Under the pieces are notes generated by a model. That model had not been told where the DNA came from. It searched no databases and saw nothing but the letters and a program-made list of their open reading frames with translations. 41,824 bases of DNA from positions 1-41,824 of the forward strand of contig NZ_FNSF01000004.1 in the NCBI RefSeq assembly GCF_900105455.1. The letters run 5' to 3'. Below, piece after piece: positions 24,801 through 39,800 of this stretch; position 1 is the first letter of the stretch; each line of letters opens with the position of its first letter. Origin of the DNA: Tenacibaculum sp. MAR_2009_124 (GTDB lineage: Bacteria; Bacteroidota; Bacteroidia; Flavobacteriales; Flavobacteriaceae). Position numbers and translations under genes: made by a program.

Positions 24801-27800
24801 GAGGCCTATGGAAGTTATGATACCGATGGAGGTGATGGAGGACAATATGGAACAGGAGATCCTCTTACGGTGTCTGGAGGTGAGATAAATCCAGATGGAT
24901 CTGTAATTGCCGCCGCCTATGACACGGGTGTCGTTGCAGCGGTTACAGATGATACGATTTCTACTGTTTGTCCGGATGATACAGATAGGGATGGAATTCC
25001 TGACACAGTCGATTTAGATGATGATAATGATGGTATTTTAGATGATAATGAATGTGGATTGGTTACGTTAAACATAAATTGGGCAGATTTAGGGTTAACA
25101 GATGCAGGGATAAGTCAAGCATCAGGGCAAACAATACCTGATATGGGCGCGGTTTTAGGGATACCAGAATTGAATGGAATAGGAGTAACGGTAAAGTTTA
25201 GTTCTACTGGTTCTTCGACTCCAACATCAAATTTAATTGGATCCGCAGGAAGCCCTTGGCTTACCGTTGCTAATGCTATTGGAGGTACGAGGAAAGTTGA
25301 AGTGTCTTTCACCCAATCATTTGAAGCAATTTCATTAATGTATGATGGTCAATTTAATGATGGAGAGTATGTTAGCTTTAATCCATCAGGTGGTGCTTTA
25401 TTGCAGCCAACTCCACCTGTTACTGGTTTAGATATAGTTTCTCAAGGTGTAACTAACCCTGCAGGAGGTGCGGGAAATACAACTACTGATTTTCCAAGAT
25501 ATGAAATTTTAGGAGGAGATAATATTGAATTGACCTCCGGTATATTATCAGGAGGTGCAGCTACTAGTTCTCAAAATGGAGTATTATTACGAATTAAATA
25601 TAGAATTTGTGATAGTGATAATGATGGAATCTATGATCATTTAGATGTAGATTCTGATAGTGATGGATGTTACGATGCGTTAGAAGCTTCAGGTACATTT
25701 GATCATACACAATTAACTGATGGAGCGTTTACAGGTGGTGTCGATGCGAATGGAGTACCAACAGTTACTTCTGGAGGACAAGCAACAGCAGCTGCCGTAA
25801 CTGATAGTTCTGATAATACAGTTTGCTGTGATCCTTCAGTTTCTGGATTTACAGATACAGATGCTGATGGAATTATTGATACATGTGATTTAGATGATGA
25901 TAACGATGGAATTTTAGATAGCACTGAGTGTGCATGGGTGAGATTATCACCATCAGATTTAGCATCTCCTCCAGGATCAAATGCTTCGAATTATAGTGTT
26001 ACGAATGAAGATGTAAGTAGTCTTTTTGGTTTGCCAACTGGAAGCCTTTTCGTAACTATTACTAATGGAGCGACAAATGCAGCAGGATTAGCATGGAAAA
26101 CAAACGCAACTGAAGGAAATGCGATTTTTGAATTTACAGGACCTTATGCTGATTTAGCATATGTGACTTTTGCACATGATGGTTCCTTAGCTCAAGGAAT
26201 TCAAGAAGGTTTTATATCTCTAGAAGGAATTGGATTCAATTTTAACTCATCATTAGCAGATGATTTTGTAGTCGTTCAATCTGGAAATTCTTATTATGTA
26301 GAGAATCCTGTTGGAGGAACAGATACAGCAAATGGAATTAGATTTGAGTGGGAAGCAAGAGAAGTAGGGGCGAAGAGAATTGAAGTTTTTGCTTCTGGAG
26401 CAACAGGAAATAATCAATACTTTATAGAATTAAGAATTTGTGATACGGACGGAGATCATATTCTTAATCATTTAGATTTAGATAGTGATAATGATGGTTG
26501 TAATGACGTAACTGAATCGGGAGGAACTGATGGAGATAGTAATGGTGTATTAGATGGTACAGGGTTTGATAGTAACGGTCAAGTCACTGGAGGAACAGGT
26601 GGTTATGATGGAGTGAATGGGAATGAAATAGAAGCTACCATGCTTCAAATGGATACACAGCCAACAGATGCTACAATTTGTCCAGACGCAAATACTACTT
26701 TTACGGGAGTAGCTTCTTCATTAAGTACAACGGTCTTTACGGGTACGGCTCCTGCAACAACTCCAGATTACAGTGGAAGTACGCCAGCTACTGGAGACTT
26801 GGTGTATCAATGGCAAGAACAAGTAGGTGGAGCGGGAGCATGGAATGATATCACCGATGGAGGTATATATAGTAATGCGACTACGGCAAGCTTAACATTA
26901 ACGAGTGTGCCAGTATCAGCTTCAACAAATAAATATAGATTGATAACTACTAGTACAAAAAATGTTTGTGCTAGTATAACAAGTTCTGAAGTTACATTAA
27001 CATTGAATTCTAAGCCAGTTAATACAACTCCACCAACGGATACTGTTTGTAGTGATGTTGCTTTAAATCATGATTTAATAGGAGATGTATCATTAACAGG
27101 AAATACCTTTAGTTGGAGTGCAGCGGATAATGCCAATATAACTGGAGAAACCATTATAGCTTCAACAGCTACAAGTATAACAGATGCCTTAACGAATACA
27201 AGCGGATCTGTTCAAACTGTTGTATATACGATTACCCCAACAAGTTCAGATGGTTGTGCAGGAGATTCATATACCTACACAGTAACGATAAATCCAGAAC
27301 CATTTGTAACAGCGGCACCAACAGATACGGTTTGTAGTGATGTAGCATTGAACCACGATTTAACAGGTGATGTAAACTTAGCAGGAGCAACATTCAGTTG
27401 GAGTGCAGCAGATAACGCCAATGTAACGGGAGAAACAACGAGTACTTCAACAGCTACAAGTATAACAGATACCTTAACGAATACAAGCGGATCTGTTCAA
27501 ACAGTGGTATATACGATTACCCCAACAAGTTCAGGTGGATGTGCAGGAGATTCATATACCTATACGGTAACGATAAATCCAGAACCATTTGTAACAGCGG
27601 CACCAACAGATACTGTTTGTAGTGATATCGCCTTGAACCACGATTTAACAGGTGATGTAAACTTAGCAGGAGCAACATTCAGTTGGAGTGCAGCAGACAA
27701 TGCGAATGTAGCAGGAGAAACCACGAGTTCTTCTACTACAACGAGTATTACCGATGCGCTAACCAATACAAGTGGCTCGGATCAAACGGTTGTATATACG

Positions 27801-30800
27801 ATTACACCAACAAGTTCAGATGGTTGTATTGGAAATTCATATAGCTATACGGTAACTGTAAATCCAGAACCATTTGTAGCGACAGCACCAACAGATACGG
27901 TTTGTAGTGATATCGCCTTGAACCACGATTTAACAGGTGATGTAAACTTAGTAGGAGCAACATTCAGTTGGAGTGCAGCAGACAATGCGAATGTGACGGG
28001 AGAAACAACGAGTTCTTCAACAACAACGAGTATTACTGATACGCTAACCAATACTAGTGGCTCTGTTCAAACAGTGGTTTATACGATTACCCCAACAAGT
28101 TCAGATGGTTGTGCAGGAGATTCATATAGCTATACAGTAACGATAAATCCAGAACCATTTGTAGCAACGGCACCAACAGATACGGTTTGTAGTGATGTGG
28201 CTTTGAACCATGATTTAACAGGTGATGTAAACTTAGTAGGAGCAACATTCAGTTGGAGTGCAGCAGACAATGCGAATGTGACGGGAGAAACAACGAGTTC
28301 TTCAACAACAACGAGTGTTACTGATACCTTAACGAATACAAGTGGTTCAGTTCAGACGGTAGTATATACGATTACACCGACAAGTTCGGATGGTTGTGTA
28401 GGAAACTCATATAGCTATACAGTAACGATAAATCCAGAACCATTTGTAGCCACAGCACCAACGGATACCGTTTGTAGTGATATCGCCTTGAACCACGATT
28501 TAACAGGTGATGTAAACTTAGTAGGAGCAACATTTAGTTGGAGTGCAGCAGACAATGCGAATGTAACAGGAGAGACTACGAGTATTTCTACAGCAATGAG
28601 TATTACCGATACTTTAACCAATACAAGTGGTTCAGTTGAAACAGTAACTTATACGGTTACTCCAACAAGTTCAGATGGTTGTGCAGGAGATTCTTATACG
28701 TATACGGTAACGATAAATCCAGAACCATTTGTAGCGACAGCACCAACAGATACGGTTTGTAGTGATGTGGCTTTGAACCATGATTTAACAGGTGATGTAA
28801 ACTTAGTAGGAGCAACATTCGGTTGGAGTGCAGCAGATAACGCCAATATAACAGGAGAAACAACAAGTACTTCTACAGCAACGAGTATTACCGATACGCT
28901 AACCAATACAAGTGGATCAGTTCAAACCGTTGTATATACGATTACACCAACAAGTTCAGATGGTTGTGCAGGAGATTCATATAGCTATACAGTAACGATA
29001 AATCCAGAACCATTTGTAGCGACTGCTCCGACAGAAACAGTTTGTAGTGATGTGGCTTTGAACCACGATTTAACAGGTGATGTAAATTTAGCAGGAGCAA
29101 CATTTAGTTGGAGTGCAACAGATAACGCCAATATAACAGGAGAAACAACGAGTACTTCTACAACAACAAGTATTACCGATACGCTAACGAATACAAGCGG
29201 ATCTGTTCAAACGGTGGTATATACAATTACCCCAACAAGTTCAGATGGTTGTGTAGGAAATTCATATACCTATACGGTAATTATAAATTCAGAACCATTT
29301 GTAGCGACGGCACCAACAGATACGGTTTGTAGTGATATCGCTTTGAATCACGATTTAACAGGTGATGTAAACTTAGTAGGAGCAACATTTAGCTGGAGTG
29401 CAGCAGATAACGCCAATATAACAGGAGAAACAACGAGTTCTTCAACAACAACGAGTATTACCGATACCTTAACCAATACTAGTGGATCTGTTCAAACAGT
29501 AACTTATACGATTACACCAACAAGTTCAGATGGTTGTGCAGGAGATTCTTATACGTATACGGTAACGATAAATCCAGAACCATTTGTAGCGACAGCACCA
29601 ACAGATACAGTTTGTAGTGATATCGCCTTGAATCACGATTTAACAGGTGATGTAAACTTAGTAGGAGCAACATTCGGTTGGAGTGCAGCAGATAACGCCA
29701 ATATAACAGGAGAAACAACGAGTACTTCTACAGCAACAAGTATTACCGATACTTTAACGAACACAAGTGGCTCAGTTCAAACAGTAGTGTATACAATCAC
29801 GCCTATAAGTTCAGATGGTTGTGCAGGAGATTCATATAGCTATACAGTAACGATAAATCCAGAACCATTTGTAGCGACTGCTCCGACAGAAACAGTTTGT
29901 AGTGATGTGGCTTTGAACCACGATTTAACAGGTGATGTAAATTTAGCAGGAGCAACATTTAGTTGGAGTGCGGCAGATAATGCAAATGTTACAGGAGAAA
30001 CCACAAGTGCTTCAACAACAACGAATATTACCGATACTTTAACCAATACAAGTGGCACGGATCAAACGGTTGTATATACGATTACCCCAACAAGTTCAAA
30101 TGGTTGTGTAGGAAATTCATATACCTATACGGTAACTATAAATTCAGAACCATTTGTAGCGACGGCACCAACAGATACGGTTTGTAGTGATATCGCTTTG
30201 AATCACGATTTAACAGGTGATGTAAACTTAGTAGGAGCAACCTTTAGCTGGAGTGCAGCAGATAACGCCAATATAACAGGAGAAACAACGAGTTCTTCAA
30301 CAACAACGAGTATTACTGATACGTTAACCAATACAAGTGGCACGGATCAAACGGTGGTATATACGATTACCCCAACAAGTTCAGATGGTTGTATAGGAAA
30401 TTCATATACGTATACGGTAACTATAAATCCAGAACCATTTGTAGCGACGGCACCAACAGATACGGTTTGTAGTGATGTAGCTTTGAATCACGATTTAACA
30501 GGTGATGTAAACTTAGTAGGAGCAACATTTAGTTGGAGTGCAGCAGATAACGCCAATATAACAGGAGAAACAACGAGTATTTCTACAGCAACAAGTATTA
30601 CCGATACTTTAACGAACACAAGTGGCTCAGTTCAAACAGTAGTGTATACAATCACGCCTATAAGTTCAGGAGGTTGTGCAGGAAACTCATATACGTATAC
30701 AGTAACTATAAATCCAGAACCATTTGTAGCAACTGCTCCAACAAATACCGTTTGTAGCGATATAGCCTTGAATCATGATTTAACGGGTGATGTAAACTTA

Positions 30801-33800
30801 GTAGGAGCAACATTTAGTTGGAGTGCAGCGACGAATGCGAATGTCACAGGAGAAACAACGACAGCATCGACTGCGACAAGTATTACCGATACTTTAACCA
30901 ATACAAGTGGCACGGATCAAACGGTTGTATATACGATTACCCCAACAAGTTCAAATGGTTGTGTAGGAGATTCATATACTTATACAGTAACTATAAATCC
31001 AGAACCATTTGTAGCGACTGCTCCAACAGATACGGTTTGTAGTGATGTAGCCTTGAATCACGATTTAACAGGTGATGTAAACTTAGTAGGAGCAATATTT
31101 AGCTGGAGTGCAGCAGATAATGCCAATATAACAGGAGAAACAACGAGTATTTCTACAGGAACGAGTATTACTGATACTTTAACGAATACAAGTGGCTCGG
31201 ATCAAACGGTTGTATATACGATTACCCCAACAAGTTCAGATGGTTGTGCAGGAGACTCATATACGTATACAGTAACTATAAATTCAGAACCATTTGTAGC
31301 AACAGCTCCAACAGATACAGTTTGTAGTGATGTAGCCTTGAACCACGATTTAACAGGTGATGTAAACTTAGTAGGAGCAACATTCAGTTGGAGTGCAACA
31401 GATAACGCCAATATAACAGGAGAAACGACTAGTTCTTCTACAGCAACGAGTATTACCGATACATTAACGAATACAAGTGGCTCAGTTCAAACCGTAGTGT
31501 ATACAATCACGCCTATAAGTTCAGGAGGTTGTGCAGGAAACCCATATACGTATACAGTAACTATAAATCCGGAACCATTTGTAGCAACTACTCCAACGGA
31601 TACGGTTTGTAGTGACGTAGCCTTGAACCACGATTTAACAGGTGATGTAAACTTAGTAGGAGCAACATTTAGTTGGAGTGCAGCGACGAATGCGAATGTC
31701 ATAGGAGAAACAACGACAGCATCGACTGCGACAAGTATTACAGATACCTTAACGAATACAAGTGGCTCAGTTCAGACCGTTGTATATACGATTACCCCTA
31801 CAAGTTCAAATGGCTGTGTTGGTAATTCATATACGTACACGGTAACTATAAATCCAGAACCATTTGTAGCGACGGCACCAACAGATACGGTTTGTAGTGA
31901 TGTAGCTTTGAACCACGATTTGACAGGTGATGTAAACTTAGTAGGAGCAACATTTAGTTGGAGTGCAGGAGATAATGCGAATGTAACAGGAGAGACTACG
32001 AGTGCTTCTATAGCAACGAGTATTACAGATACGTTAACCAATACAAGTGGATCTGTTCAAACAGTAACTTATACGATTACACCAACAAGTTCAGATGGTT
32101 GTGCAGGAGATTCATATATCTATACCGTAACAATAAACCCTGAATCATTTGCTTCGAGTTCTCCAACAGATACAGTTTGTAGTGACGTAGCCTTGAATCA
32201 TGATTTAACAGGAGATGTAAATTTAGTTGGAGGAACCTTTAGTTGGAGTGCAGCAGACAATGCTAATATTACAGGAGAGTCTCTTACAGCACAATCGAGT
32301 TCAACAATAAATGATACCTTAACCAATATTAGTGGTACGGTACAAACGGTTGTTTATACGATCATACCAACAAGTCCAAGTGGTTGTGTAGGAGATGCAT
32401 TTACTTATACAGTAACGGTGAACCCAGAACCTCATGCAGCTTCTATGGCTACAGATACGGTTTGTAGTGATGTAGCGCTTACTCATGATTTAACAGGAGA
32501 TGTTAATTTAGCAGGCGTAACCTTTAGTTGGAGTGCGGCAGATAATGCAAACGTAACAGGAGAGACCACAACAGCTTCCACAGCAACAAGTATTACTGAT
32601 ACTTTAAACAATATTAGCGGTAATATTCAAACGGTAGTATATACCATTACCCCAATGAGTTCAGATGGATGTGTAGGAGATTCATACACCTATACAGTTA
32701 CTTTAAATCCAGAACCACATGTACCAGCAGCACCAACATCAAGTACTATTTGTAATAATCAAGTATTGAATTATGATTTAACTACTGATGTAAATATGAC
32801 AGGAGTTGTGTTTACTTGGGCGGCTTCTGATAATCCAAATGTCACAGGAGAGACCTTAACAGCTCAAACAAGTCCGCTAATATCAGATACCTTAAATAAT
32901 ACATCAAGTGTTTTTCAATCAGTAGATTATACAATTACTGTTATGAGTGCTGATGGCTGTGCGGGAGATTCTTATATTCATACAGTGAATGTCGATCCAG
33001 GACCTCAAATAGCAAGTGCTACACCTCCTGCAACAGTTATTTGTAGTGATGGTGTTTTAAACCATAATTTAGAAGATGATTTCTCAGTGTCAGGAGTTAC
33101 TTTTGAATGGTATGCTACAGATAATCCAAATGTCACAGGAGAAACGACATCTAATTCAACAACGAATTTAATTACCGATATACTAAATAATATTAGTGGT
33201 TCAGTTCAGGTTGTTTATTATAATGTAACGCCAACTGGATCAACAGGCTGTGTTGGAGGAAGCTATACCTATGCGGTGACGGTAAATCCAGAACCATATG
33301 TAGCAACAGCACCAACAGAAACGGTGTGTAGCAATGTAGCTTTGAATCATGATTTGACAAGTGATGTTAATTTAACAGGCGTAACCTTTAGTTGGAGTGC
33401 GGCAGATAATGCCAACGTAACAGGAGAAACCACAAGTGCATCTACAGCAGCCAGTATCACAGATACTTTAATCAATACAAGTGGATCTGCTCAAACGGTA
33501 GTGTATACAATTACTCCAACGAGTTCAGATGGATGTGTAGGAAATTCATATACCTACACTGTAACGGTGAACCCTGTACCAGAGAATAGCACACCACCAA
33601 CAGTCACAGTTTGTAGTGATGTAGCATTAAATCACGATTTAGCAAGTGATGTAACCTTAACAGGAAATACGTTTAGTTGGAGTGCAGCAGATAATGCGAA
33701 TATAACAGGAGAAACAACAAGTACTTCTACAGCAACGAGTATTACAGACACGTTAACCAATACAAGTGGATCAGTTCAAACAGTAACTTATACGATTACA

Positions 33801-36800
33801 CCAACAAGTTCAGATGGGTGTGCAGGAGATTCATATAGTTATACAGTAACGATAAATCCAGAACCATTTGTAGCGACTGCTCCGACAGAAACAGTTTGTA
33901 GTGATGTGGCTTTGAACCACGATTTAACAGGTGATGTAAATTTAACAGGAGTAACGTTTACTTGGAGTGCAGCAGATAACGCCAATGTAACAGGAGAAAC
34001 AACGAGTACTTCTACAGCAACGAGTATTACCGATACGCTAACCAATACAAGTGGATCAGTTCAGACGGTGGTATATACGATTACCCCAACAAGTTCGGAT
34101 GGTTGTGTAGGAAATTCATATAGTTATACAGTAACGATAAATCCGGAACCATTTGTAGCGACAGCACCAACAGATACAGTTTGTAGTGATATCGCCTTGA
34201 ATCACGATTTAACAAGTGATGTAAACTTAGTAGGAGCAACATTTAGTTGGACTGCAGCAGATAATCCAAATGTAACAGGAGAAACAACGAGTACTTCTAC
34301 AGCAACAAGTATTACAGACACTTTAACGAATACAAGTGGATCCGTTCAAACAGTAACTTATACGATTACCCCAACAAGTTCAGATGGTTGTGCGGGAGAT
34401 TCATATAGCTATACAGTAACGATAAATCCAGAACCATTTGTAGCGACAGCACCAACAGATACAGTTTGTAGTGATATCGCCTTGAACCACGATTTAACAG
34501 GTGATGTAAACTTAGCAGGAGCAACATTTAGTTGGAGTGCAGCAGATAACGCCAATGTAACAGGAGAAACAACGAGTACTTCTACAACAACAAGTATTAC
34601 CGATACGCTAACCAATACAAGTGGATCAGTTCAAACGGTGGTATATACAATTACCCCAACAAGTTCAGGTGGATGTGTGGGAGACTCATATACGTATACG
34701 GTAACTATAAATCCAGAACCATTTGTAGCGACTGCTCCGACAGAAACAGTTTGTAGTGATGTGGCTTTGAACCACGATTTAACAGGTGATGTAAGTTTAG
34801 CAGGAGCAACATTTAGTTGGAGTGCAGCAGATAACGCTAATGTAACGGGAGAAACGACGAGTACTTCAACAACAACAAGTATTACCGATACGCTAAGTAA
34901 TACAAGTGGATCTGTTCAAACGGTGGTATATACGATTACCCCAACAAGTTCGGATGGTTGTGTAGGAAATTCATATAGTTATACAGTAACGATAAATCCG
35001 GAACCATTTGTAGCGACAGCACCAACAGATACAGTTTGTAGTGATATCGCCTTGAATCACGATTTAACAAGTGATGTAAACTTAGTAGGAGCAACATTTA
35101 GTTGGACTGCAGCAGATAATCCAAATGTAACAGGAGAAACAACGAGTACTTCTACAGCAACAAGTATTACAGACACTTTAACGAATACAAGTGGATCCGT
35201 TCAAACAGTAACTTATACGATTACCCCAACAAGTTCAGATGGTTGTGCGGGAGATTCATATAGCTATACAGTAACGATAAATCCAGAACCATTTGTAGCG
35301 ACAGCACCAACAGATACTGTTTGTAGTGATATCGCCTTGAACCACGATTTAACAGGTGATGTAAACTTAGCAGGAGCAACATTCAGTTGGAGTGCAGCAG
35401 ATAACGCCAATGTAACAGGAGAAACAACGAGTACTTCTACAGCAACAAGTATTACCGATACTTTAACGAATACAAGTGGATCTGTTCAAACAGTAACTTA
35501 TACGATTACACCAACAAGTTCAGATGGTTGTGCAGGAGATTCATATACCTATACGGTAACTATAAATCCAGAACCGTTTGTAGCGACAGCACCAACAGAT
35601 ACAGTTTGTAGTGATGTAGCCTTGAACCACGATTTAACAAGTGATGTAAACTTAGTAGGAGGAACATTCAGTTGGAGTGCAGCAGATAACGCCAATATAA
35701 CAGGAGAAACAACGAGTACTTCTGCAGGAACGAGTATTACGGATACGTTAACCAATACAAGTGGATCTGTTGAAACAGTGGTGTATACGATTACCCCAAC
35801 AAGTTCAGATGGTTGTGCAGGAAACTCATATACGTATACAGTAACTATAAATTCAGAACCATTTGTAGCGACAGCACCAACAGATACCGTTTGTAGTGAT
35901 ATCGCCTTGAACCACGATTTAACAGGTGATGTAAACTTAGTAGGAGCAACATTCAGTTGGAGTGCAGCAGATAATGCGAATGTAACAGGAGAAACAACGA
36001 GTACTTCTACAGCAACGAGTATTACCGATACATTAACGAATACAAGTGGCTCGATACAAACGGTAATCTATACAATTACACCAACCAGCGTTAATGGCTG
36101 TATTGGTGATGTGTTTACGTACACAGTAACAGTCAATCCAGAACCATTTGCAGCAACAGCACCAACAGATATGGTTTGTAGTGATGTAGTTTTGAATCAC
36201 GATTTAACAGGTGATGTAAATTTAGCAGGAGCAACATTCAGTTGGAGTGCAGCAGATAACGCCAATATAACAGGAGAAACAACGAGTACTTCTGCAGGAA
36301 CGAGTATTACGGATACGTTAACCAATACAAGTGGATCTGTTCAAACAGTGGTGTATACGATTACCCCAACAAGTTCAGATGGTTGTGCAGGAAACTCATA
36401 TACGTATACAGTAACTATAAATTCAGAACCATTTGTAGCGACAGCACCAACAGATACCGTTTGTAGTGATATCGCCTTGAACCACGATTTAACAGGTGAT
36501 GTAAACTTAGTAGGAGCAACATTCAGTTGGAGTGCAGCGGACAATGCGAATGTAACAGGAGAAACAACGAGTACTTCTACAGCAACGAGTATTACAGATA
36601 CGTTAACCAATACAAGTGGCTCGATACAAACGGTAATCTATACAATTACACCAACCAGCGTTAATGGCTGTATTGGTGATGTGTTTACGTATACGGTAAC
36701 TATAAATCCAGAACCATTTGTAGCGATAGCACCAACAGATACAGTTTGTAGTGATGTAGCTTTGAATCACGATTTAACAGGTGATGTAAATTTAGCAGGA

Positions 36801-39800
36801 GCAACATTCAGTTGGAGTGCAGCAGACAATGCGAATATAACAGGAGAAACGACAACAGCTTCAACGGCAACAAGTATCACCGATACTTTAACCAATACGA
36901 GCGGAAGTGTTCAAACAGTAACGTATACAATTACACCAACGAGTGCTGATGGTTGTGTAGGAGACTCTTATACGTACACAGTAACTATAAATCCAGAACC
37001 GTTTGTAGCGACAGCACCGATAGAAACAGTTTGTAGCGATGTAGCCTTGAGTCACGATTTAACAGGTGATGTAAACTTAGCAGGAGCAACATTCAGTTGG
37101 AGTGCAGCAGATAACGCCAATATAACAGGAGAAACAACGAGTACTTCTACAGGAACTAGTATTACCGATACTTTAACGAATACAAGTGGCTCAGTTCAAA
37201 CCGTTGTATATACAATTATCCCAACAAGTTCAGGAAGTTGTGCAGGAGATTCTTATACGTATACAGTAACTATAAATCCAGAACCGTTTGTGGCGACAGC
37301 ACCAACAGATACCGTTTGTAGTGATATCGCCTTGAACCATGATTTAACTTCAGATACAAATCTGGCGGGAGCAATATTCAGTTGGAGTGCAGCAGATAAC
37401 GCCAGTATAACAGGAGAAACAACAACAGCTTCAACGGCAACAAATATTACTGATACCTTAACCAATACAAGTGGTTCAGTTCAGACGGTTGTATATACGA
37501 TTACCCCAACAAGTTCAGATGGTTGTGTAGGAAATTCATATACGTATACGGTAACTATAAATCCAGAGCCATTTGTAGCGACAGCACCGATAGAAACAGT
37601 TTGTAGCGATGTAGCCTTGAGTCACGATTTAACAGGTGATGTAAACTTAGCAGGAGCAACATTCAGTTGGAGTGCAGCAGATAATGCAAATGTAACAGGA
37701 GAAACGACGAGTACTTCTACAGCAACAAGTATTACAGACACTTTAACGAATACAAGTGGTTCAGTTGAAACGGTGGTATATACGATTATCCCAACAAGTT
37801 CAGATGGATGTATTGGAAATTCATATACCTACACGGTAACAATAAATCCTGAATCATTCGTAGCTACGTCACCAACAGAAACTATTTGTAGCGATATCGC
37901 CTTGAATCATGATTTAACGGGTGATGTAAATTTAATTGGAGGGACTTTTAGTTGGAGTGCAGCAGACAATGCGAATGTAACAGGAGAAACAACGAGTACT
38001 TCAACAACGACAAGCATTACTGATACATTAACCAATACAAGTGGCTCGATACAAACGGTAATCTATACAATTACACCAACCAGCGTTAATGGCTGTATTG
38101 GTGATGTGTTTACGTATACGGTAACTATAAATCCAGAACCATTTGTAGCGACAGCACCAACAGATACAGTTTGTAGTGATGTAGCTTTGAATCACGATTT
38201 AACAGGTGATGTAAACTTAGCAGGAGCAACATTCAGTTGGAGTGCAGCAGATAACGTCAATGTAACGGGAGAAACGACGAGTACTTCTACAACAACGAGT
38301 ATTACAGATATGCTAACCAATACTAGTGGCTCCGTTCAAACAGTGGTGTATACAATTATATCAACAAGTTCAGATGGTTGTGTAGGAAACTCATATGCTT
38401 ACACAGTTACTGTAAATCCAGAACCATTTGTAGCGACAGCACCAACAGATACAGTTTGTAGTGATGTAGCCTTGAACCACGATTTAACAGGTGATGTAAA
38501 TTTAGCAGGAGCAACATTTAGTTGGAGTGCAGCGGATAACGCCAATATAACAGGAGAAACGACGACAGCATCGACTGCGACAAGTATTACCGATACCTTA
38601 ACCAATACAAGTGGCACAGATCAAACGGTTATATATACGATTACACCAACAAGTTCAGATGGTTGTGTAGGAAACTCATATACCTACACAATAACGATAA
38701 ATCCAGAACCATTTGTAGCGACAGCACCAACAGATACAGTTTGTAGTGATGTAGCCTTGAACCACGATTTAACAGGTGATGTAAACTTAGTAGGAGCAAC
38801 ATTTAGTTGGAGTGCAGGAGATAATGCGAATGTAACAGGAGAGACTACGAGTGCTTCTACAGCAACGAGTATTACAGATACGTTAACCAATACAAGTGGA
38901 TCTGTTCAAACAGTAACGTATACGATTACACCAACAAGTTCAGATGGATGTGCAGGAGATTCATATAGCTATACAGTAACTATAAATCCAGAACCATTTG
39001 CAGCAACAGCACCAACGGATACGGTTTGTAGCGATATAGCCTTGAATCATGATTTAACGGGTGATGTAAACTTAGTAGGAGCAACATTTAGTTGGAGTGC
39101 AACAGATAACACCAATATAACAGGAGAAACAACGACAGCATCGACTGCAACAAGTATCACCGATACTTTAACCAATACAAGCGGAAGTGTTCAAACAGTG
39201 GTGTATACAATTATATCAACAAGTTCAGATGGTTGTGTAGGAGATTCTTATACCTACACAGTAACAGTCAATCCGGAACCATTTGTAGCGACAGCACCAA
39301 CAGATACCGTTTGTAGTGATGTAGCCTTGAACCACGATTTAACAGGTGATGTAAACTTAGTAGGAGCAACATTTAGTTGGAGTGCAGCGGATAACGCTAA
39401 TATAACAGGAGAAACAACGAGTACTTCTACAGCAACAAGTATTACTGATACGTTAACCAATACAAGTGGCACAGATCAAACGATTGTATATACGATTACC
39501 CCAACAAGTTCAGATGGTTGTGCAGGAGATTCATATACGTATACGGTAACGATAAATCCAGAACCATTTGTAGCGACAGCACCAATAGATACAGTTTGTA
39601 GTGATATCGCCTTGAATCACGATTTAACAGGTGATGTAAACTTAGTAGGAGCAACATTCAGCTGGAGTGCAGCAGATAACGTCAATATAACAGGAGAAAC
39701 TACGAGTACTTTAACGGCAACTAGTATTACCGATACATTAACCAATACCAGTGGTTCAGTTCAAACCGTTGTATATACGATTACACCAACGAGTTCAGAT

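Larger units (their letters stand above)
10420..26640 (+). repeat. TSP3-scaffold mosaic with 19 Cys-framed inserts
   Basis: A scaffold of 106-119 residues recurs between 19 variable domains. It reads [20 protein letters not shown], then NYNTGADANNNGLLDQFEDG, TTGNINYTSTY, then [20 protein letters not shown], and ends LDxxE before the Cys that opens the next insert. Scaffold segments measure 318-357 bp. Inserts are 474-609 bp and most start and end at a Cys. By similarity they form family A (2 copies), B (4), C (3), D (2) and 8 singletons, in the order: single, A, B, single, C, B, C, single, C, B, single, D, A, B, single, D, single, single, single. The scaffold supplies Ca2+ loops; the inserts look like exposed beta-sandwich heads. 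Confidence 0.9.

Noticed and set aside
30818..31042. 74-codon + strand frame inside the stalk array
   Set aside because: Out-of-frame reading of PKD-like units with no domain features.
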